NCBI GenBank assembly: GCA_031291445.1
Contig: JARLJA010000096.1
Location: forward strand, 124,001-188,000
Direction of reading: 5' to 3'
Source: Xanthobacteraceae bacterium
GTDB lineage: Bacteria > Pseudomonadota > Alphaproteobacteria > Rhizobiales > Xanthobacteraceae
DNA length: 64,000 bases
The notes under the pieces were generated by a model. It ran no database searches. It was not told where the DNA came from and worked only from the letters and a program-made list of their open reading frames with translations. Below, one piece after another: positions 35,424 to 45,500 of the stretch (its first letter is position 1; each line of letters begins with the position of its first letter). Position numbers and translations under genes: made by a program.

Positions 35424-37478
35424 ATGGCGCGCATCGACCGCAGGAACTTCTTGCAGGCCGCGAGTGTGACCGCACTCTCCGGACCATGGTCGTTCATCGT
35501 GTCGGGCCCCGCCAACGCGGGCCTTGCTGCAACCGCGGTATCGGCCCTGGCGACGCCGGCTGCCGTCTTCAATGGCGGGCGGTCCCAGATCAATCTCAAC
35601 TTTCTGCAGACCGGCGGGGACTATCCATTTCTGAACTGCCTCAAGACCGCCCAGAACTGGAACCTGATCGACAACAGCGGCCTTCCCGATCCGTCGAGCC
35701 TGGACAGCGACGGCTATCCGATCCGCATCACCAATGGCGGCGTCTACACGGTATTCTTCGTGCCGTCGCAGGCCGCGCGTCCGGGCAACTATGTCATCAC
35801 CTGGACCGGGAACGGAACGATCTATTGCGGAATGAGCAACACGTTGGTCAGCGGCAGCAAGACCAGCACCAACGGCGGTGGTCGCTACGTGTTTTCCACC
35901 AAGGATACCCGTTTCGTGGTGGGGATCTCCGTGATCGGCCTGCCGCACATCACGAATCTCCGGGTTTTCCACGCCGCCGACGAGCCCGCGATCAATGCTG
36001 GCCAGGTGTTCGGCCAGATGTTCAAGGCGCGGCTTCTGGAAGCCAATTTTGGCGTGGTGCGCTTTCTGAATTGGCAATCCGGCAACACTTCCAACGTGAC
36101 CACGTGGTCGACCCGCAAGCCGATATCCTACGTCTTCTACGCCGCGCACGAGTTCCGGCCCGGTTTGTTCGCCGGAACGACCACCAAGGTCGGGAACGCC
36201 TACGCGGCCTCGCTGCCCGGTTTTCACCTGGCCGACAAGGCCACCGTGACCGTCCGGTTCAATGCCAGCTGCGACGGCCCGTGCACGCTGAACGTCAACG
36301 GCAGCGGTGCGATCAACATTCTCAGCGCCTATACCACCGCACTGACGTCGGGCACCTATCCCATCGGAGGGACGTGGCAGAGCCTCGCGACCCTTGTCTA
36401 TGACGCCACTCTCAATGCCTGGATCAAGCGGGGCGGCGACACGTCGGGTTCGGCCGGGATCGACAGCGGATGTCCGCCGGAGCTGATGGTTCAACTCTGC
36501 GCCGAAATCGGCGCGCACCCCCATTTCGTGACGCCGATGTTGGCGATCGATCCGGCGACCGACTATATGCCGAACCTCGCCTCGTATTGTCGCACCAACG
36601 GCCCGGCCTGGATGATCCCCCGGTTCGAAGGCCCCAATGAGCTGTGGAACTTTGCCTACGGCTTCATGCCAACGAGCTACGCGGTCGCCAAAGCGGGCGC
36701 CTACGGTTGGGGCGCCGACTACCACAACTGGTACGGCAAGGCCTTGTCGGTGCTCGGCCAGATCGTCGGCATCGCCTACGGACTGGACCGCGGCAAATAT
36801 CAGGTGCTGTGCGGCGTTCAGACCGCCACCGCCACGTCTGCCGGCGGGGCGGCGGCGAGCAATGCGCGCCTGCTCTCGACGAAATATGTCAGCCAGTCCG
36901 CGCCCGCTCAGTCGCCCTACAACAAGACCGCGGCGGCGAACTGGGTCACGCACGTCTGCACCGCTCAATATATCACGCCCTCGGAATACGGCACGCCGCA
37001 GGAGGCGAAGGACGCCGCGGCCTATGCCGCCGCCCCGACCGCGGCGGCGCAGGCGGCGGTCGCGACGGCCTATGCCAACACGGTGACCAGCGGCCCGGGT
37101 TCTTTTACGCTGCCGAAGGTCGCGGCGCTGTACGCAAACTGGAAGGGCTGGGCGCTTTCTCACGGCATCAAAAAGATGTGCGGCTATGAAGGTGGTTACT
37201 CGCCCGACTATACCGGTGTCGCGGCGCTCGACCAGTTGCGGGCAGCCTCCAAGCTCACTCCGATACTGACCTCGATCACATTGCAGAACTACGAAACCTT
37301 CGTCGGCTTGTCGGACGGGAGCTTCACCGCCGAATTCCCGTCATGCTTCCAGTTGTCGGGTCCGACGCCGTCATCAAATGCCTGGTCGGTCCTGGAAGAC
37401 GTTTATCAGACCTCCGTGCCGCCGCAGTGGAGCGGGATCGTCAAGTTCAACCATGCCACGGCCGCGACCAAGGGCTGA
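35424..37478 (+). CDS. Tat-exported putative glycoside hydrolase (GH-A-like)
   Basis: 684 aa with a twin-arginine signal (RIDRRNFLQAAS, then a hydrophobic stretch with ANAGLAAT). The middle has a beta-rich region, then a probable TIM barrel: SGCPPELMVQLCAEIGAHPH, then FEGPNELWNFAYG with Glu at about residue 406 after Asn (the NE acid/base signature of clan GH-A), and later CGYEGGYSPDY with Glu near 589 as a possible nucleophile. In an EPS locus such an enzyme may trim or degrade the polymer. No characterised family was recognised, so hydrolase activity is inferred. ATG 35424 begins the Tat motif. Confidence 0.65.
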   Translation: MARIDRRNFLQAASVTALSGPWSFIVSGPANAGLAATAVSALATPAAVFNGGRSQINLNFLQTGGDYPFLNCLKTAQNWNLIDNSGLPDPSSLDSDGYPIRITNGGVYTVFFVPSQAARPGNYVITWTGNGTIYCGMSNTLVSGSKTSTNGGGRYVFSTKDTRFVVGISVIGLPHITNLRVFHAADEPAINAGQVFGQMFKARLLEANFGVVRFLNWQSGNTSNVTTWSTRKPISYVFYAAHEFRPGLFAGTTTKVGNAYAASLPGFHLADKATVTVRFNASCDGPCTLNVNGSGAINILSAYTTALTSGTYPIGGTWQSLATLVYDATLNAWIKRGGDTSGSAGIDSGCPPELMVQLCAEIGAHPHFVTPMLAIDPATDYMPNLASYCRTNGPAWMIPRFEGPNELWNFAYGFMPTSYAVAKAGAYGWGADYHNWYGKALSVLGQIVGIAYGLDRGKYQVLCGVQTATATSAGGAAASNARLLSTKYVSQSAPAQSPYNKTAAANWVTHVCTAQYITPSEYGTPQEAKDAAAYAAAPTAAAQAAVATAYANTVTSGPGSFTLPKVAALYANWKGWALSHGIKKMCGYEGGYSPDYTGVAALDQLRAASKLTPILTSITLQNYETFVGLSDGSFTAEFPSCFQLSGPTPSSNAWSVLEDVYQTSVPPQWSGIVKFNHATAATKG

Positions 37479-37549
37479 CGCGACCGCAGGCAACCCGGCG
37501 CGCCGGCGCAGTTGCCCGGCGCGGGTTTGGACGGGACGGGTGGCGCGCC

Positions 37550-38671
37550 TCAATGGACCAGGGACTTTCCCACTCCGCCCGCGATTTCCCGCCGTGCCGC
37601 CCGCGCACATGCATTGAGCAGTGCGCCTTCGAACAGCTTGGCGCTGGCGTCCCAGGAGCTGGAGGCGACGGTCGAGAACGCATTGGCCGAGAGCCGCTCC
37701 CACGCATCGGGACTCTGAGCGAGCACCCATTCAATCCCGCTTGCGATGGCCTCGACGTCATCGATGTCGACCAACACTCCGTTGGAGCCCGATACGATCG
37801 CCTCCGCCGGCCACCCGGTCCGAGTCGAAACCACCGGCGTGCGGCAGGCCATCGCCTCCATCGCGGGAAGATTAAATCCCTCGCTCCGGCTCGCGGTGAC
37901 CCAGACGTCGCACTGGTCATAAATGTTTCGTATTTTGTCCCGCGGCGGTGAAAGGAAGAAATCGGTTCCCGCCGGCAGCGGAAACTGGGGAAGAGGGCGC
38001 ATGCTTCCGAACGACAGTATCCGCAAGTTCGGAAGCCTGCTCCGAACGGCCTGCAACGCGGCCAGTGAAACATCCAGCGCCTTGAACGGCGTGGGAGAGT
38101 ACAGCAGCCCGACCGTCGGCACGGGTTGTTTGCCTCTTTCGGGCGCGAAGAACCGCGTCTTGTCGACGCTGTTCGGCACGAGATCGACAGCTGTGTCCCC
38201 GTACTCCGACGCCATGACCTGCCTGAGCCACTGCGCTATGACGATTTTATGAAAGGGAAGCCGGTAGGTCGCCCGGCAGCGCTCGACCGGCAAGTATGGA
38301 AAAACCTCGTGATGCTGGATGAAATAAGCCTTGGCGCCCTTTTCCGGGCCGAAGTTGGCGATCCATTCCGCGGTCTCCCACCATGTGGCGATGACGACGT
38401 CGGCGTCCGGCACATCGCGGTCCTCGACGGGGCGCGATCGGTCCAGAACGCGGTGATCGACGCCGTATTCGTCAAACACCGACGGATGCCGTGTCTGCTT
38501 GCCGGCGGACCGGGTCCACGAACTGAGCTTCTCCCGAAGCGTTCCGGGCTTGATGGGAGCGGATACCACCTGCACCTGATGTCCGAGCCGTATCAGCCGC
38601 TGGGCGTGCTCGGCCACGACCAGGGTGCCGCCTCCGACACCGGCAGTCGCCATCACGAAGGTAATACGCAC
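37550..38671 (-). CDS. Glycosyltransferase family 4
   Basis: A 373-aa GT-B enzyme. It starts VRITFVMATAGVGGGTLVV, the usual GT4 opening, and has VPNSVDKTRFF, VGLLYSPTPFKAL and the E-x7-E motif in SRSEGFNLPAMEAMACRTPV. The GTG at 38671 is chosen because the beta-strand opening begins there; an in-frame GTG at 38872 would add 67 residues without family character. Its 3-prime end is 72 bp from the convergent GH-like gene. Confidence 0.85.
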   Translation of the reverse strand: MRITFVMATAGVGGGTLVVAEHAQRLIRLGHQVQVVSAPIKPGTLREKLSSWTRSAGKQTRHPSVFDEYGVDHRVLDRSRPVEDRDVPDADVVIATWWETAEWIANFGPEKGAKAYFIQHHEVFPYLPVERCRATYRLPFHKIVIAQWLRQVMASEYGDTAVDLVPNSVDKTRFFAPERGKQPVPTVGLLYSPTPFKALDVSLAALQAVRSRLPNLRILSFGSMRPLPQFPLPAGTDFFLSPPRDKIRNIYDQCDVWVTASRSEGFNLPAMEAMACRTPVVSTRTGWPAEAIVSGSNGVLVDIDDVEAIASGIEWVLAQSPDAWERLSANAFSTVASSSWDASAKLFEGALLNACARAARREIAGGVGKSLVH

Positions 38672-38931
38672 TGAGGTCAGATCCGCCGGAGGAAATCCAG
38701 CGGCCGGCGAGACCGCCAGCCGCGCCACTTCATAATCCAACGAAAACCTCGCTTCAACTCGATTTTGTCCGCATCGATCTTCGCGGGATGCAATCCGCGC
38801 GGCGGGTCGTCGGTGGTGGCTCGCGTCCGCGATGGTCATCATATTGAAACCGAAGATCGATAAGGACGACACCTTCTGTCCCGAGCGAGCCTGTACAGGG
38901 CCCGAAGAGGCGTGTCCGCAACGGAATTCTC

Positions 38932-39717
38932 ATGAACCGGCTCAAGACTCTCGCTGTCAACGGATTGAATTCCGTCCTGCCAGTCGGACTAAAGAACTCG
39001 CTCCTTCATCTGTCGTTTCATCTGGCGCGAGCCGAATTCGATCGGTTTTCCTACGAGATCAATTTCGCGCCGAATATGGAGCTGGGGCTGATCGCCGCCG
39101 CGGGACGTGGTTTGCAGCCGCAGACCATCCTGGACGTCGGGGCCTTCGAAGGCAATTGGAGCACAATGGCGCGCAGGATCTGGCCCCGCTGTCGCATCGT
39201 GATGTTCGAGGCCAATACCCGCAAGCAGACCCGTCTGTCAGCCGTCGCTCAGGAGATCGGCGCGTCGCTGTGCTGTGAGCTGCTCGGAGCCGACGACGGC
39301 GCCGAGGTCGTATTCAACGTCATGGAATCCGGTTCGTCGGTTCTGAACGAGCGCAGCCCGCTCGATCGGGTGGTGGAAAAGCGGAGGCTGCGAAGGCTCG
39401 ATGCCCTGCCGCTCGATATTGCCGGGAACATCTTCCTCAAGATCGACACACAGGGCTATGAACTCGAAGTCCTGAAGGGCGCGGAGCACCTTCTGCCTCA
39501 CATCAATGCCATCCTCCTGGAGGTCGCGATCATCGAGATCAACGAAGGGGCGCCTCTGCTGCACGAGGTTCTCGCGTTCCTGAAGTCGCTTGGATTTGTG
39601 ACCTACGACATCCTCGAGATTCATCGCCGCCCTCTCGACCGGGCGATGAACCAGATCGACATCCTGTTCGTGCGGGAGGAGTCGCCCTTGGTCGCCGACA
39701 AGCGGCACTACGCCTAG
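38932..39717 (+). CDS. FkbM family methyltransferase
   Basis: A 261-aa SAM-dependent methyltransferase. The SAM motif ILDVGAFEGNWSTMA is near residue 65, followed by IVMFEANTRKQ and the FkbM signature FLKIDTQGYELEVLKGAE near 173. FkbM enzymes O-methylate sugars and other hydroxyls; here a sugar methylation of the EPS is likely by context. Start ATG 38932. Confidence 0.88.
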   Translation: MNRLKTLAVNGLNSVLPVGLKNSLLHLSFHLARAEFDRFSYEINFAPNMELGLIAAAGRGLQPQTILDVGAFEGNWSTMARRIWPRCRIVMFEANTRKQTRLSAVAQEIGASLCCELLGADDGAEVVFNVMESGSSVLNERSPLDRVVEKRRLRRLDALPLDIAGNIFLKIDTQGYELEVLKGAEHLLPHINAILLEVAIIEINEGAPLLHEVLAFLKSLGFVTYDILEIHRRPLDRAMNQIDILFVREESPLVADKRHYA

Positions 39718-39818
39718 CGCCGTCCGGAACGGCCTCGGTGCAGTATCGTTTCGCGACGGGGGAAGGGCTGTTGCATCGTCGGGCGGGGCGGGGTTCCCGG
39801 CGGCGCGGAACGGCGCGA

Positions 39819-41195
39819 TCAATGCATCAGCGCGGCAAGCTGATTGAACAGCGAGCCGATCGCCAGGCCGACGGCCAGCGCCGGTAACCCCAGCAGCTCG
39901 CGGCGAAGATCGAACAGACCGAACCGCGCCGAATGCAGCATGATCAACGGCAGGTTGGCGAAGTAGGATATGACGATGCCCCACAGCGCGCCGGGATAGC
40001 CACCGAGCTGGAAGCCGACCGGGACGGCGACGAACAGTGCCACCGTCCGTGCCTGATTGAACCAGAAATACAGCCGGGCCGCGCCGAACAGCAGGAAGGA
40101 CTGCGTCGCCACGCGAAAGGGAAGGGTCAGCAGCGCCACAGACAGGATCTCCAGCGTCCGCCCGGCCTGCAGGTAGCGGGGATCATAGAGCACGGCGATC
40201 AGGCTGTGGCCGCTCGTCGCAAGAGTGCCGGCGACGAGGTAGGTGCATGCGGCGATCAGGGTGTGAAATCTGTAGTAGGCGTGTTTGAGCCGCTCGGGAC
40301 TGGTGCGGTGCACCTCGCCAAGCGCCGGAAACGACACGTCGACGATGATCCGCGTGAGGATCTGCTCCACCGAGCTGAAGAAGAGATAGGCGATCGCGTA
40401 GGTTCCGAGCAGCTTGGCGTCGATCAGCGTGCCCAGGAGCATGCGGTCGCCGTTGCCGGCGAAGAAGAACGAAACCGATGACAGGAAAATCCACTTGCCG
40501 ACGCTGACGATCTCGCGAAAGGCGGCGCGATCCCACTGCAGCCTGTTGGCGACACCCGCAAGCACGGCGTAGCTCAGAATCGTGCGCGTCGCGGCGGCAA
40601 CGATCGCTCCGGCGACCAGAGCCCAGATCGATCGGTCCATGACGGCCCAGGCCAGCATCGTGACCAGGCCGCCGAGCTGGGATCCGACTTCGATCAGCGT
40701 CAGGCGCGCCAGCGCGATGTCGCGGCTCGCCTGCAGCAATTTCGTCGATTCGAATCCGGCGATCACCATGGTGATCGACAGCACGGCGATGACGGGGGGA
40801 ATGCTCGGGTCGGCATAGACGCTGTGCTCGGGCAACGCACCGAAACGGCCGAGCAGCAGGAGCAGCAGGCTGATCGCCAGTGCGGCGGCGTAGAGGATGC
40901 CGCCGCGGACGATTTGCGTCACCCAAATGGTGTTGAGATAGGCCGGATCATCGCCGCGGCGGCTTTGAATGACGTTGGTCTTGAGGCCGAAGTCGGAAAA
41001 CATTGCGAGCCCGGCCAGCACAATCGAAGCGACGGCCATCACGCCGTACATTTCCGGAAGCAGCAGGCGGGTCATGACCAGGTTCCCACCGAACCGGATG
41101 CACAGGTTGCACCCGTATCCGGCAATGCTCCACATGCCGGCACCGAGGACGCGCCTTTTCAGGGAAACTTCGCTGGAGGCTTGGCTGATGGTCAT
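39819..41195 (-). CDS. Oligosaccharide flippase (Wzx-like, MOP superfamily)
   Basis: 458 aa with about 12 to 14 membrane helices. The start LKRRVLGAGMWSIAGYG, then LVMTRLLLPEMYGVMAVASI, is typical of the polysaccharide-transporter family; FSDFGLKTNVIQ and NGDRMLLGTLIDAKLLGTY follow. It flips lipid-linked repeat units across the inner membrane. ATG 41195 is selected on this conserved opening. It is divergent from the Wzy-like gene. Confidence 0.88.
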   Translation of the reverse strand: MTISQASSEVSLKRRVLGAGMWSIAGYGCNLCIRFGGNLVMTRLLLPEMYGVMAVASIVLAGLAMFSDFGLKTNVIQSRRGDDPAYLNTIWVTQIVRGGILYAAALAISLLLLLLGRFGALPEHSVYADPSIPPVIAVLSITMVIAGFESTKLLQASRDIALARLTLIEVGSQLGGLVTMLAWAVMDRSIWALVAGAIVAAATRTILSYAVLAGVANRLQWDRAAFREIVSVGKWIFLSSVSFFFAGNGDRMLLGTLIDAKLLGTYAIAYLFFSSVEQILTRIIVDVSFPALGEVHRTSPERLKHAYYRFHTLIAACTYLVAGTLATSGHSLIAVLYDPRYLQAGRTLEILSVALLTLPFRVATQSFLLFGAARLYFWFNQARTVALFVAVPVGFQLGGYPGALWGIVISYFANLPLIMLHSARFGLFDLRRELLGLPALAVGLAIGSLFNQLAALMH

Positions 41196-41408
41196 GGCTG
41201 GTGCGGCGGGCGGGGATCGTCCGAAAGGATCCCGTGAAGCCAGTGCCTTTGCTATTGGACTGCCGGCGAACGCCATCGACGCGGAATGACGGCAGGTCCG
41301 CTGGCCGTGATGAACCACGTCGTGTTATAGGCGTCAACGGGTTGAAGATATCTGTCACGCGTATGACAGTTCTTCGACACGGCCTCGTGACCCTGCGGAT
41401 CCGTCCTC

Positions 41409-42842
41409 ATGACGAATGGAAATGTATTTGCTGCGATCGCCATCCTGGCGTGGCCGGTCGTCGCGTTCGTGCTCTACGCCACCAGGCCGCTGCCGCAGGC
41501 GACGCTATGGACGGTTCTCGGCGGGTTCTTGCTGTTGCCCGCCGGCGTCGCGATCAAGGTCGAGATGATCCCGGCGATCGACAAATTCTCGGTGCCGAAT
41601 CTTTGTGCGCTGGTCGGGGTCATGGCGATGGCAAAGGGCTCGCTGCGCGCCCGCGTGCCGTGGGGCGTCGCCGAATTCCTGCTCATCTGTCTCGTCGTCA
41701 GTCCGCTGGTGACGTCGATCCTCAACAACGACGTGATCGTGGTCGGCGGCAGGGTGCTGCCGGGGGTCGGTCCGTACGATGGAGTGTCGGCGATGCTCAG
41801 CCAGATTTTCCTGCTGCTGTCGTTCGTCGTCGGGCGGCGCGTGTTTCGCCAAACGCCGGCGATCGATGCGATCCTGGGGACGACGCTCGCCGCAGGGCTG
41901 CTCTACTCATTGCTGATGCTGTTCGAAATCCGCTTCAGTCCGCAGCTCGCAAGGTGGATCTATGGCTTCAGTCCCGCGTCGTTTGCGGTCGAGATGAGGT
42001 ATGGGGGATTCCGGCCGGTCGTGTTCATGCAGAACGGATTGACGGCGGCGTTTTTTCTCGCGACGTCGTTCGTGGCCGCGGTCGCGCTGGGGCAGGCTCG
42101 CGCGACGATGCCGATGTCGGTGCGGCCCGGCCTCGTGCAGATCTATCTCGGCGCAGTCATCGTCCTCTGCAAGTCCGCCGGCGCGCTGGTCTACTCGGTG
42201 GCGGCCACCGTGATGATGCGGTGGCTCAGTCCGCGCGCGCAAATGCGTCTGGCGGTCGTGTGCGTCCTCATCGGCCTCTGCTACCCGATGCTGCGCTTCA
42301 CCGACCAGTTTCCGACCCGCCTGCTGTTGCAGGCGGCTGCGACCGTGAACCAGGAGCGCGCCGACTCGCTGGCGTTTCGCTTCAGGGAGGAGGAGCAACT
42401 GCTCTCTCATGCCGCCGAACGAATGTTCTTCGGCTGGGGCCGCTACGGGCGCAACAGGGTCTATTCCGAAGAGTCCGGCGACGACGCGAGTGTCACCGAC
42501 GGCATGTGGATCATCACCCTCGGGCAGTTCGGCCTGGTGGGATTCCTCGCCCAGTTCGGGCTGCTTTCGCTTCCGGTGTTTCGGGCCTACGGCGCGCTCA
42601 AGCGCCTGCCGACGCGTGGGGGCCGCATCATGCTGGCGGGTCTTGCCATGACAGTGGCGTTTTCGGTGATCGAGCAGTTGCCCAACGCGTCGATCAGTTC
42701 CTGGACCTGGCTGCAGGCCGGGGCGTTGCTCGGAATCGTCGAGGCCGCCGAACGGGAGGACCGCCGCCGGCAGACGATTCCGCGCGTCAGCCGCCAAACA
42801 AAGCTCGTCGCCGCGGCACCGGCGGCCGTGCCCGCCGCGTAA
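41409..42842 (+). CDS. O-antigen ligase/polymerase-like membrane protein (Wzy candidate)
   Basis: 477 aa with about 11 or more membrane helices and one large loop (about residues 300-370) containing the region RADSLAFRFREEEQLLSHA and FFGWGRYGRN, the layout of O-antigen ligase and Wzy polymerases. As no other polymerase is seen in the locus, it is the best Wzy candidate. The start is ATG 41409. It is convergent with the following glycosyltransferase. Confidence 0.8.
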   Translation: MTNGNVFAAIAILAWPVVAFVLYATRPLPQATLWTVLGGFLLLPAGVAIKVEMIPAIDKFSVPNLCALVGVMAMAKGSLRARVPWGVAEFLLICLVVSPLVTSILNNDVIVVGGRVLPGVGPYDGVSAMLSQIFLLLSFVVGRRVFRQTPAIDAILGTTLAAGLLYSLLMLFEIRFSPQLARWIYGFSPASFAVEMRYGGFRPVVFMQNGLTAAFFLATSFVAAVALGQARATMPMSVRPGLVQIYLGAVIVLCKSAGALVYSVAATVMMRWLSPRAQMRLAVVCVLIGLCYPMLRFTDQFPTRLLLQAAATVNQERADSLAFRFREEEQLLSHAAERMFFGWGRYGRNRVYSEESGDDASVTDGMWIITLGQFGLVGFLAQFGLLSLPVFRAYGALKRLPTRGGRIMLAGLAMTVAFSVIEQLPNASISSWTWLQAGALLGIVEAAEREDRRRQTIPRVSRQTKLVAAAPAAVPAA

Positions 42843-42895
42843 CAGCCGACCGCCGGCGCTCTGCAGCTACGTGGCGGGCAGCCGCCACCACGGGA

Positions 42896-43924
42896 TCATG
42901 CATCGACGAAGAACCTGGAGGTGTTCTCGTAGTGCCTTTGACGCAGCTTTCTCGTCTCGAATAGCAGCCGCCGCAGCGCGGAGCGGTGCGGGCCGCCCAA
43001 TTTCGTCGGCAGGGGGACACGGCTGCGCAGCCACTCGGCAACGTCGGGCCGGAATGTCTCGAGCTCCGCGAGAAGCCAGTCACTGCCTCCCGGGGTCGCC
43101 AAGGCCTTGTGATAGTGCAGGATCTTGGCCGTTCGCGCCGCGGTTCGTGAATAGGATTGCGAGGTGGGTGTCATTTCCAGGTTGCATGCCATCGGCAACT
43201 GGCGCCAGCGCAAATTCAGGCGGACGACCGAGTAAGCGAGAGCCACGTCGTCGCCTGGATAGGGCAGTTTCCTGCTGAAGCAGATTCGGCTGGACAACAT
43301 CGATTCCATGTCGGCGACGAATGCACGGCCCAGTCCGCTGCCGACCCGGAACGCGTAGACTCCGGAGTGAAGGCGAAACCGGACGCGCTGCCTGTCGTGG
43401 TCGGTCACGACCCAGGGCAGTGTTTGGAGGGGGATCTGGTAGTGCTCGCTCAGGGCCAGCCAGTAGCTGTTGTAGGGATCATCCGGCCCGCACGTTCCGA
43501 CGTTCTTGTCGATCGAGCAGCAGGCGAAATCCTCCGTCGGATCGAGCAGGAGCGGCTGCGGCTCGTCGACCACGAGAACGTCGGAATCGAGCCAGATGAT
43601 CTGGTCGGTCTGGGCCAGTTCTTCGCCGAGCGCGGCCGCCAGCCCCTTGTTCATGTAGACGTACCAGCTGCAGTTGGTGCGCGTGCTGGTGGTGACGTGA
43701 CGAGCGCCGAGCGCGCGGAATTTCCTGAGGGTGGCGGGTTCGAGCGACGGACCGAACCGCGGTGTTACGATCAGGACGTCGGCGTCTGCGAGGCGGCCAC
43801 CGAACGTCCGCAGGCATTCGACCGCCAGCAGCGTCTGAGCTTCGAAATAACCGGATTCGACACAGAAAAGGAACGTAGCGGAGGGACGCGCGGCCGCGCC
43901 ATCCCTTGTTGGCTCGGTATTCAT
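42896..43924 (-). CDS. Putative glycosyltransferase, DxD type, paralogue of the gene at 45497
   Basis: 342 aa: TFLFCVESGYFEAQTLLAVE at the start, IIWLDSDVLVVDEP (DxD) near residue 115, and CSIDKNVGTCG. Its paralogue on the other strand at 45497-46492 shares the same opening, DxD block and C-terminal HYHKA/HYHDA motif. It is 7 bp downstream of the GT4 gene on the same strand. ATG 43924 is used. The fold resembles retaining GT-A enzymes; the family is not fixed. Confidence 0.7.
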   Translation of the reverse strand: MNTEPTRDGAAARPSATFLFCVESGYFEAQTLLAVECLRTFGGRLADADVLIVTPRFGPSLEPATLRKFRALGARHVTTSTRTNCSWYVYMNKGLAAALGEELAQTDQIIWLDSDVLVVDEPQPLLLDPTEDFACCSIDKNVGTCGPDDPYNSYWLALSEHYQIPLQTLPWVVTDHDRQRVRFRLHSGVYAFRVGSGLGRAFVADMESMLSSRICFSRKLPYPGDDVALAYSVVRLNLRWRQLPMACNLEMTPTSQSYSRTAARTAKILHYHKALATPGGSDWLLAELETFRPDVAEWLRSRVPLPTKLGGPHRSALRRLLFETRKLRQRHYENTSRFFVDA

Positions 43925-43931
43925 CGACTCT

Positions 43932-45167
43932 TCAGCCCTCCCTGTGCGATGCGACGGCTTCGGGCATCGTGCTGGCGGCAGGCGTCGTGGTCGCAATCGC
44001 CCGGTGGAGCGCCGCCGCGAAGCCCGTTGCTATCTCGTAGAACGGCGCGGCGAGGCCAGGGCAAGCCGCGCAAAGCCGGCGATAAAGGCGTTCCGACGTC
44101 GCGAGCTCGATGATCGCCGCGACGTAGCTCTCGACGTCGTTGGTTCGTGCTTCGACGCAGGCAGGTCGCAGCACTTCGAGGGCCGGGACCACCGGGCTGG
44201 TCACACAAGGGCGGCCGGCGAGGATTGCCTCCACGGCGGACAGGGCCATGCCCTCGGCGAACTCGCCGCGGGTCGGGACGATCGCAGCGTGGCTGTGTTC
44301 CAGCACGGCCTTCAGTTCCGCGGGCGCAGTGAAGCCGCGAATATCGACAATGTCCTTTAGGCCCATGCTGGCGTGCTGACGCCGCAACCCGGCCAGTTCG
44401 GGGCCGTCGCCGCAGACCGTCCAGCGCACCAGGCCGGGGCGGAGGTCTTCGACACGGCGCGCAATCTGAAGCAGGTCATAGACTCCCTTGTCGTGCGTCA
44501 CACGTCCGCAATACAACACCTCGAAGGGGGGGCGTTCGGCCATGGGAGGCGCGATGGTGGCGAAATAATCGGCGATGTACTGTCCTCGCATCTCGATCAG
44601 GCCGTCCTGTCGCAGGCCGTTGGTGAGCTCACGCACCTGGCGCAGGCATTCCGGCGACACGCCGATGACGGCGCGGGCGCCGCGCCGGAACAGGACGGCG
44701 TCGAGCCTCGAGATCAGCTTCCGGACCAGGCGTTTTGGTTTGAAACCGCTCGGCCAAGGCGTGTTGTGCAGCACCGGGACCACATCGATTCCGGCTAGCG
44801 TGAACAGCAGCAGTACGAATTCGTGGGTGGTGCCCGAATGGATCACGGCGACGTCGGCACGAAACCGCAGCGCTTTCACCAGCAGCTGCAGTCCATACAG
44901 TATTTCCGAGACGTGATAGAGCGCGCCGCGTGCGTTGGCGAAAGGCTTTGGGTCGTGCTCGATGATGAACTTGCCGGAGCGATAGGCGTCGGGCGCCGGA
45001 CAATAGGATACGATCAGAGCGTCGGCGGCGATCGACTTGCAGAAGTCGGCGAACTGACCCGAATAGGTCCGGGACATCTGGCTGGGATCGAGCTGGCCCT
45101 GCTCCCAGTGCTTGTGGGCGCGGATCACGTTGCCCGGACCGGCGGCATAGAAGATACGCTGCGCCAT
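43932..45167 (-). CDS. Glycosyltransferase family 4
   Basis: A 411-aa GT-B enzyme: VIHSGTTHEFVLLLFTLAGI in the N-terminal domain, VLYCGRVTHDKGVYDLLQIA, VCGDGPELAGLRR and EFAEGMALSAVEAILAGRP (E-x7-E) in the donor domain. It is first in a two-gene unit with the DxD transferase. ATG 45167 lies at the conserved opening AQRIFYAAGPG. Confidence 0.87.
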   Translation of the reverse strand: MAQRIFYAAGPGNVIRAHKHWEQGQLDPSQMSRTYSGQFADFCKSIAADALIVSYCPAPDAYRSGKFIIEHDPKPFANARGALYHVSEILYGLQLLVKALRFRADVAVIHSGTTHEFVLLLFTLAGIDVVPVLHNTPWPSGFKPKRLVRKLISRLDAVLFRRGARAVIGVSPECLRQVRELTNGLRQDGLIEMRGQYIADYFATIAPPMAERPPFEVLYCGRVTHDKGVYDLLQIARRVEDLRPGLVRWTVCGDGPELAGLRRQHASMGLKDIVDIRGFTAPAELKAVLEHSHAAIVPTRGEFAEGMALSAVEAILAGRPCVTSPVVPALEVLRPACVEARTNDVESYVAAIIELATSERLYRRLCAACPGLAAPFYEIATGFAAALHRAIATTTPAASTMPEAVASHREG

Positions 45168-45496
45168 TTCATTTCTTTCGACACGGATCGGCGGCTCGAT
45201 CGACGGGGTGTCCGTTCGCAGGGATTCTGCGGACGCGTATCCCCCCGGGGGGGATTCTTCGGAGGCGTGGCCTCCCGGACTACGCTGTCCTCGAGAACAG
45301 TTCAGCTGGCTTGTCTATCAGCCGACATTCGAGATTATATGACACCACATACCGGTTCTCCGGGGGGCGAACGTCGATATTCTGCAATAATCGCCGCGCA
45401 ATCACATGAATTTCATGGTCGTGATTTAACGTCAAATCGGAATCCGCGAATGATTGCTTGAGATTGGGACTACCTGATCGGATTGGGACGACCTAA
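45168..45496. other. 329-base divergent region with two repeat families
   Basis: No gene is convincing. It contains an imperfect 28-bp direct repeat beginning GGGATTCT at 45221 and 45251, with a GC-rich CCCCCCGGGGGGG junction at 45241-45253, and a tandem 19-bp imperfect repeat at 45463-45500 that overlaps the TTG start of the next gene. Promoters for both directions are expected here. Confidence 0.5.
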
Positions 45497-45500
45497 TTGA
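45463..45500 (+). repeat. Tandem 19-bp imperfect repeat over a start codon
   Basis: ATTGGGACTACCTGATCGG (45463-45481) is followed at once by ATTGGGACGACCTAATTGA (45482-45500), 14 of 19 bases identical. The second copy contains the TTG start codon at 45497. It may be an operator or a duplicated leader. Confidence 0.5.

Noticed and set aside
35334-37163. A 609-residue minus-strand open frame
   Set aside because: It is antisense to the Tat-exported protein, which has a signal peptide and glycosidase-like motifs.
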